In this document: positions 59,621-64,000 of the stretch, piece after piece
Position numbering within the stretch: the first letter of the stretch is position 1
Layout of the letters: each line of letters starts with the position of its first letter
Assembly: GCA_965243335.1 (NCBI GenBank)
Contig: OZ251545.1
Span: forward strand, 3,906,001 to 3,970,000
Length of the DNA stretch: 64,000 bases
Direction of reading: 5' to 3'
Source of the DNA: JAJDXW01 sp965243335
Lineage (GTDB): Bacteria > Pseudomonadota > Gammaproteobacteria > HK1
Notes under the pieces: generated by a model
Told to the model about the DNA's origin: nothing
Seen by the model: the letters and a program-made list of their open reading frames with translations, nothing else
The model's database searches: none
Made by a program: the position numbers and the translations under genes

Positions 59621-60792
59621 TCAGCCGCGCTTCGCGTCAAGGAGCGCTTCGAGCTCCGCGATCCGCGCCTCCGCGGCCCGGCGCGCGGCGGCGTCTTGTT
59701 GACGGGCCGCGGCTTCCCGTTCGGTCCGGATCTCGGCATCCCGACGCGCGGCGGCGTCCTGTCCGGCCCGCCGCGCGGCGGCTTCCCGTTCGGCCTGGAC
59801 TTCGGCATCCCGGCGGAGGGCGGCTTCCCGTTCGGCCCGGTAGTGCACCTCCCGGTGGCTAACCCATCTTTACCACCGCGAGCCTCGATCAGGTGGGATT
59901 TGCCTCGAATTCCGCGGATTTTCGCACTTAACCTGTTGATTGTTCGTCGCAAGGGTCGATGTAGTGCCATAATCGTTCCAGCATACCTTGCACCCGTTCG
60001 CACCCCTCGATACCGTACCGATGCGATACGCCAAGACCCCCGGGAGGCCCCTACGAGACCGTCATCCTGCCCCAAAAATCCAGTTGGTGTTCAAGATGTA
60101 GTGCCACACGGAAGTTTGGAACCTCGTAACTATCTGATGTAACATGATATTGTGTGATGGGGTGGTAAAGATGGGCTAAGGAGGTCCAGGCCCGTTTCCG
60201 GGTCGTGGAAACGCATCTTCCCGCCCTTCGCCCACAGGTCCAGGCCCAACGTCTCGCTGTACAGGGACCGCGTCCCGTCCAGCGACTCCACCGACGGCTG
60301 CCGCTCATACCCGCCGCCCGCCAGCCGATACCCCTGCAACGTCGGCTTCAGGTGCTCCCCGATCGGGTCGTACAGACAGTACTCCTTCACCCCCAGCTCC
60401 GCATACACGCCCCGCTTCGGCCCCACGTGCTCCCGCCACGTCCCCGGCGACGCCACCTCCAGCACGAAGTCCGGCCCCTTCCCTTCCTCCCACACCTTGT
60501 AGTTCATCCGCATCCGGTCCTCCACCCCGAACACCACGAACACGTCCGGGGCCACCCTTGCCTGCGGGTTCCCCTCCTCGTAGTAGACGAGCAGGTCCCC
60601 GGATACGTACACGTCACTGCGCGCCCTGTAGCGCAGCCCCAGCGCACTGAGCCCGTACACGATGACGGCGCGCTGGAAGTCGTTCTCGGACATGCGCTTG
60701 CCGTCCGAGCTCGGGTACTCGACCTCGACCTCGGCGCGGGAGGGAGGGGCGGGGACCGCGGGGGAGAAGGCGGACGGAGCGGGTTGGCGCAC
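59621..60792 (-). pseudogene. Array Uma2 nuclease, copy 7, split by a 313-bp insertion
   Basis: From GTG 60792 the core is complete (GPDFVLEVASPGTWREHVGP, KRGVYAELGVKEYCLYDP). It is cut just after the LDLLS codons by an insertion at 59863-60175. Beyond it, 59848-59621 encodes the coiled-coil tail (RAEREAALRRDAEVQAER to LEALLDAKRG). The interrupted frame could still make a tail-less protein of about 220 aa. The start codon is GTG where copies 1-6 have ATG. Confidence 0.85.
59863..60175. mobile_element. 313-bp MITE-like insertion with 15-bp terminal inverted repeats
   Basis: The ends CCCATCTTTACCACC and GGTGGTAAAGATGGG are perfect inverted repeats. The target CTAA is duplicated on both sides (59859-59862 and 60176-60179). 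The interior is lower in GC and holds no supported gene. A 4-bp YTAR-type duplication is what IS5-group elements make, so this may be a non-autonomous derivative. Confidence 0.85.
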
Positions 60793-61040
60793 GGTCGATC
60801 CCCTCGTGGCGGCGGGGCGGCGTGCCCCGGATGCGGGCGGCGGACAACGGTAGCACGCTCATGGGGGCGCCCCCAACCGGATGACAGGGGCACAGGATGG
60901 ACGAGAACCGACGCCCGCGATACGGGCGATCGTCCCGTCGTTCGCAGGATTTCGGCGCGGCGCGCCGTCAGGAAAACGCCCCCTCGGGCCGGCGGCGGCG
61001 CACGCCGGCAGGCCGGATTGGGAGCGGCTGGACTACGGGC
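60793..61040. repeat. Array spacer 7 with promoter of copy 7
   Basis: Same elements as the other spacers, but the junction at 61025-61042 leads into a truncated Rpn gene instead of a Uma2 3' end. Confidence 0.7.
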
Positions 61041-61737
61041 GGCGGGGCGGCTGCCGCCGGTGCTGCCGGTGGTGCTGTACAACGGACCGGAGCGCTGGAC
61101 CGCGCCGGTCGAGGCGGGGGATCTCATCGCGCCGACGGGGGAGGCGCTGGCGCCCTTCCAGCCCTCGCAGCGGTACTTCCTGCTTGACGAGGGGCGATGG
61201 GAGAAGGACGATCTGCCGGGCCGGAACCTGATGTCGGCGCTGGTGGGGTTGGAGACCAGCGCGACGGCGCAGGAGCTATGGAAGGCCGCGGAGGCGCTGT
61301 CCGGGTGGCTGCGGGATTCGGGCGATGACGAGCTGCGGCGTGCGTTCGCGGAGTGGCTTCGGCAGGTGTCGTCGAGGCGTTTCGGGGAGGGCGCACCGCT
61401 CGCGGCGGAGGCGCTGGAAGGGGGAGGAGCGATGCTGGCGGAGCGGGTGCAAGAGTGCATCGAGCAGTGGCTTCGGGAAGGCCGGGAACAGGGACGGGAA
61501 CAGGGTCTCGAGCTAGGTCTGGAGCGCGGCCTCGAACGCGGTCGCGCCGAAGAACGGGCGTTGCTGTGCCGGTTGGCGTCCCGGAGGTTCGGGGCCGAAA
61601 CGGGTGAGCGGCTGTCGGGGTTGCTTGCACGCCTCACGGACCCGGAACGGCTCGCCGAGGTCGGCGACCAGGTCATCGAGTGCGGCACGGGGGCGGAGCT
61701 GCTCGACCGCGCGGGGCGCCTGGCCCGCCTCTCCTGA
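61041..61737 (+). pseudogene. 5'-truncated Rpn copy retaining the internal start
   Basis: Matches 58376-59410 from GRLPPVLPVVLYNGPERW to the stop, with the N-terminal nuclease half absent. Identity is very high. An ATG at 61432, preceded by GGGGGAGGAGCG, remains and would give a 101-aa C-terminal protein, so this remnant may still express an RpnS-like product. The 25 bases after the stop also match those after the first copy. Confidence 0.8.
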
Positions 61738-61776
61738 TCGGAGCCTGCGGCGCCATTCGTAAGATATTGATATTTG

Positions 61777-61940
61777 CGCCTTGTGGAGGCGGCCCTGACG
61801 CTCGCCGACGCCCCGGCCCGCCGGGCCGCGATGGGGGCGGAAGGGCGGCGGCGAGCCGAGACGGAGTTCGCCTCCGACCTCATCCACGCGGAGGCCCTGA
61901 AGGTCTGCGAGCGGGCGCTCGCCCCGCCCGGATGGGCGCG
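61777..61940 (+). pseudogene. Glycosyltransferase C-terminal fragment
   Basis: Reads RLVEAALTLADAPARRAAMG, EGRRRAETEFASDL and IHAEALKVCERAL, the end of a GT family 4 enzyme. Probably from the same gene as 59437-59560. From 61941 to 62061 nothing is recognisable. Confidence 0.65.
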
Positions 61941-62061
61941 GACGGGCGCCGCGCGAAGGGTGAGGGCGGGAACGGACGAGCCACGGCCCCGCTCCGCACC
62001 GCGGCTTCACGCCGGAACCGCCGGGCCGCAAGACCCCTTGCGGGGGCTGCCCAAACGGCGC

Positions 62062-62583
62062 TCAGGATGTCGGATACTGGCAGTGCGGATTGGTCTTGTA
62101 GGCCATCTGCTCGAGAAGCACGGAGACGAGCTTGAAGCTGGTGCTGGGTGTTGCGGTGGACAACGCGTCGACGATGTCGATCAGGGAATGGCGTGAGAAC
62201 TCGATCCTGTTCTCCAGCACATGGATGGAACCGTCACACCACTCGAGGCGCGCCTCGTGAAGACTCTCGACGGCCAACTGGAGAGCGATAAAGGCGTTGG
62301 CATGGTTGTCGATGGCCGTGAGGTGGGGACCAAACTGGTCTTCGGGCAATGGGGTGGAGACGGGCCTCCGAGCCACGAAATTGCAGACGAAGTTCGCGGC
62401 CCGTTTGAAGGGGCTGGCCTTGTCCAGGCCACCTGGAAAATCCTGCCGCATGCCGCGGACACATACTTGAACCCCAGCCAAGTCTACGCCTGCAGGCATT
62501 CCGAATTGGGTATAGATGCCAGCAACGAACGTCAATATCGTGTTGACGTCCGTGCTGCCGTCATCGTCGGTAGCGAAAAGCAT
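62062..62583 (-). CDS. Hypothetical protein, 173 aa
   Basis: Starts MLFATDDDGSTDVNTILTFV. Balanced composition with Phe, Asn, His and Ile uncommon elsewhere here, and visibly lower GC, suggesting recent acquisition. No signal peptide or membrane helix. No family recognised. Forms a tight pair with the 83-aa gene upstream (6-base gap). Confidence 0.65.
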   Translation of the reverse strand: MLFATDDDGSTDVNTILTFVAGIYTQFGMPAGVDLAGVQVCVRGMRQDFPGGLDKASPFKRAANFVCNFVARRPVSTPLPEDQFGPHLTAIDNHANAFIALQLAVESLHEARLEWCDGSIHVLENRIEFSRHSLIDIVDALSTATPSTSFKLVSVLLEQMAYKTNPHCQYPTS

Positions 62584-62589
62584 CCGTGG

Positions 62590-62841
62590 TTACCCCCGAT
62601 CGAACAGCCCCAAGGTCTGGATGGCGGCCTGTTGCGCTCTCAGGCACACATCCTCGAGGGAGGACAGTCTGCGGAGGCTGCCGGGCTCGTTCGGCTGCCG
62701 GAAAGGAGCGGCAGGCAGAACCAGCGGGTGAGCTGCCTCGCCCGTGGCGGTGCCGACATCGGTCAAGTTGTGGAAGATGATGGTGTTTCCCTCGATGGAG
62801 AAGACTTCCTCGTGTCCAACCGGGGTCATGCTGATGTTCAT
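62590..62841 (-). CDS. Hypothetical protein, 83 aa
   Basis: Starts MNISMTPVGHEEVFSIEGNT and continues IIFHNLTDVGTATGEAAHP. Possibly a small beta-domain followed by a helix. CTCTTTCAAAGAG lies just upstream as an inverted repeat at the promoter. No family recognised. 62842-63385 contains no gene, only border fragments of the dispersed repeat at 63026 and 63279 and the junction at 63332-63349. Confidence 0.6.
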   Translation of the reverse strand: MNISMTPVGHEEVFSIEGNTIIFHNLTDVGTATGEAAHPLVLPAAPFRQPNEPGSLRRLSSLEDVCLRAQQAAIQTLGLFDRG

Positions 62842-63385
62842 GGCTGTATCTCTTTGAAAGAGGTAAGGATCCCGTGCCCCTTCCTGCTGTCAGGATCGCC
62901 TCGGGCCTCGTCAGCGAAGGGCGCTGACATCTCCCGGATGCCCCATCCTTGCCAGCGTCCCAGTCAGGCGGCCCGCTGCGCCGGGGAACGTATTACGCCT
63001 CGCAACGCTTGTCAAGGCCGGATCTGAGGCATGTGCGCTGTGGGGTTTTCGCGCTGGCGGCTGGCGCCACCCGGCCGCGCCTGGGGCGCCGGAGACGGTG
63101 CGACGGGGCGTGATCGACCCCGAATCGGGCGGCAAGACCCCGCATCAGGCCTTCAGGCAAGGGCAAAATGCGCCGGTGCGGGCGACGCGCACGGGCCGGC
63201 CCTCCCGCTTGCGCGGGGGGAGCCGGGCCGTACAACGAGCGCATCCGTTCCGGGCGCCCTCCCCGACGGATTCAGCGGGCGCGGTGGGGGTTTTCGCCAG
63301 GCGCGCCTCTCGCAGGCGCCGGACGCCGGCGCGGCTGGACTACGGGCGGCGCTTCGGCAGGCGGCAGGCGGCGGACGGCAAACGC

Positions 63386-64000
63386 TCAGCCGCGCTGCGC
63401 GTCGAGGAGCGCTTCGAGCTCCGCGACCCGCGCCTCCGCGGCCCGGCGCGCGGCGGCTTCCCGTTCGGCCCAGATTACGGCGGCCTGCCGCGCCGCGTGC
63501 TCCTCCTCGTAGCTGAGCAGGTCCGGGCCCGTGTTCGGGTCGCGGAAACGCATCTTCCCGCCCTTCGCCCACAGGTCCAGGCCCAACGTCTCGCTGTACA
63601 GGGACCGCGTCCCGTCCAGCGACTCCACCGACGGCTGCCGCTCATACCCGCCGCCCGCCAGCCGATACCCCTGCAACGTCGGCTTCAGGTGCTCCCCGAT
63701 CGGGTCGTACAGAAAGTACTCCTTCACCCCCAGCTCCGCATACACGCCCCGCTTCGGCCCCACGTGCTCCCGCCACGTCCCCGGCGACGCCACCTCCAGC
63801 ACGAAGTCCGGCCCCTTCCCCTCCTCCCACACCTTGTAGTTCATCCGCTCCCGGTCCTCCACCCCGAACACCACGAACACGTCCGGCGCCACCCTTGCCT
63901 GCGGGTTCCCCTCCTCGTAGTAGACGAGCAGGTCCCCGGACACGTACACGTCACTGTGCGCGGCGTAGCGCACCCGCAGCGCGCCGATCCCATACGCGAT
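63386..64000 (-). CDS. Array Uma2 nuclease, copy 8, N-terminus beyond window
   Basis: At least 204 residues. The core (GPDFVLEVASPGTWREHVGP, KRGVYAELGVKEYFLYDP) is closest to copy 7. The tail is very short: YEEEHAARQAAVIWAEREAA, then RVAELEALLDAQRG. The array continues past the window. Confidence 0.85.
   Translation of the reverse strand: MAYGIGALRVRYAAHSDVYVSGDLLVYYEEGNPQARVAPDVFVVFGVEDRERMNYKVWEEGKGPDFVLEVASPGTWREHVGPKRGVYAELGVKEYFLYDPIGEHLKPTLQGYRLAGGGYERQPSVESLDGTRSLYSETLGLDLWAKGGKMRFRDPNTGPDLLSYEEEHAARQAAVIWAEREAAARRAAEARVAELEALLDAQRG

Noticed and set aside
59239..59862. Plus-strand frame joining the glycosyltransferase piece to sequence antisense to Uma2 copy 7
   Set aside because: Only the 59437-59560 part has family similarity; the remainder is antisense to the coiled-coil tail and spans the junction.
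51390..60853. A 63-codon plus-strand frame repeated at the start of almost every array gene
   Set aside because: It lies entirely antisense to the Uma2 start and upstream region and contains no family signature; its repetition follows from the array.
1..64000. tRNA, rRNA and riboswitches
   Set aside because: No cloverleaf with CCA-type ends, rRNA segment or recognisable riboswitch core was seen by eye; a covariance search would be needed to exclude small RNAs.

Overview
The window is about 70% GC DNA, densely coded on both strands. It looks like a gammaproteobacterial chromosome of uncertain order. Three gene sets point there: ubiE-ubiJ-ubiB (aerobic ubiquinone synthesis), rhodanese-secB-gpsA, and xerC-hslV-hslU, all in typical proteobacterial arrangements. 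LpxL, Slam, an autotransporter and an RND pump show a Gram-negative envelope. No rRNA, tRNA or CRISPR array was recognised.

Positions 1-29,400 are mostly core genome. A minus-strand run (rhodanese, secB, gpsA, PLP decarboxylase, lpxL-like acyltransferase, gamma-glutamyltransferase) is interrupted between the decarboxylase and lpxL by a cassette of about 2 kb. The cassette carries a NYN ribonuclease gene and is bounded by a 111-bp direct repeat that leaves the end of one host gene and a start for the other intact. The plus strand carries ctpA, an RND efflux pair, an MFS transporter and glucokinase. Then come Uma2, ubiB-ubiJ-ubiE, hslU-hslV-xerC, a Panacea-domain antitoxin-like gene, nth and metG (minus), and apbC/mrp, dcd and an RDD protein (plus).

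Positions 29,400-40,200 are accessory. An OLD-like AAA ATPase plus TOPRIM (DUF3226) pair resembles two-gene phage-defence modules. Around it lie metabolic genes (class V aminotransferase, NtaA-type FMN monooxygenase), a lone P-loop ATPase behind an AT-rich promoter, a Phd/VapC module, a second Uma2 gene, and much pseudogene debris. In that debris, fragments of a 3-hydroxyacyl-CoA dehydrogenase, a phytanoyl-CoA dioxygenase, the aminotransferase, the monooxygenase and the ATPase are spliced together.

Positions 40,200-50,200 form a surface locus: an M15-type peptidase, a Slam translocon, a large coiled-coil lipoprotein that is probably its substrate, and a 1561-residue autotransporter with a Cys-rich 63-bp tandem repeat. 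A 24-G tract lies between the autotransporter and the lipoprotein gene.

Positions 50,200-64,000 are the most unusual part: at least eight Uma2-family (PD-(D/E)XK) nuclease genes in the same orientation. Most have near-identical upstream regions, and their coiled-coil tails vary in steps of 14 residues (296, 310 or 324 aa in total). They are interleaved with an Rpn-type nuclease, a 5'-truncated Rpn copy that keeps a plausible internal start, two pieces of a glycosyltransferase, and a 313-bp MITE-like insertion. A short junction sequence recurs nine times at the module borders. Dispersed palindromic GC-rich repeats punctuate the intergenic regions of the whole window.
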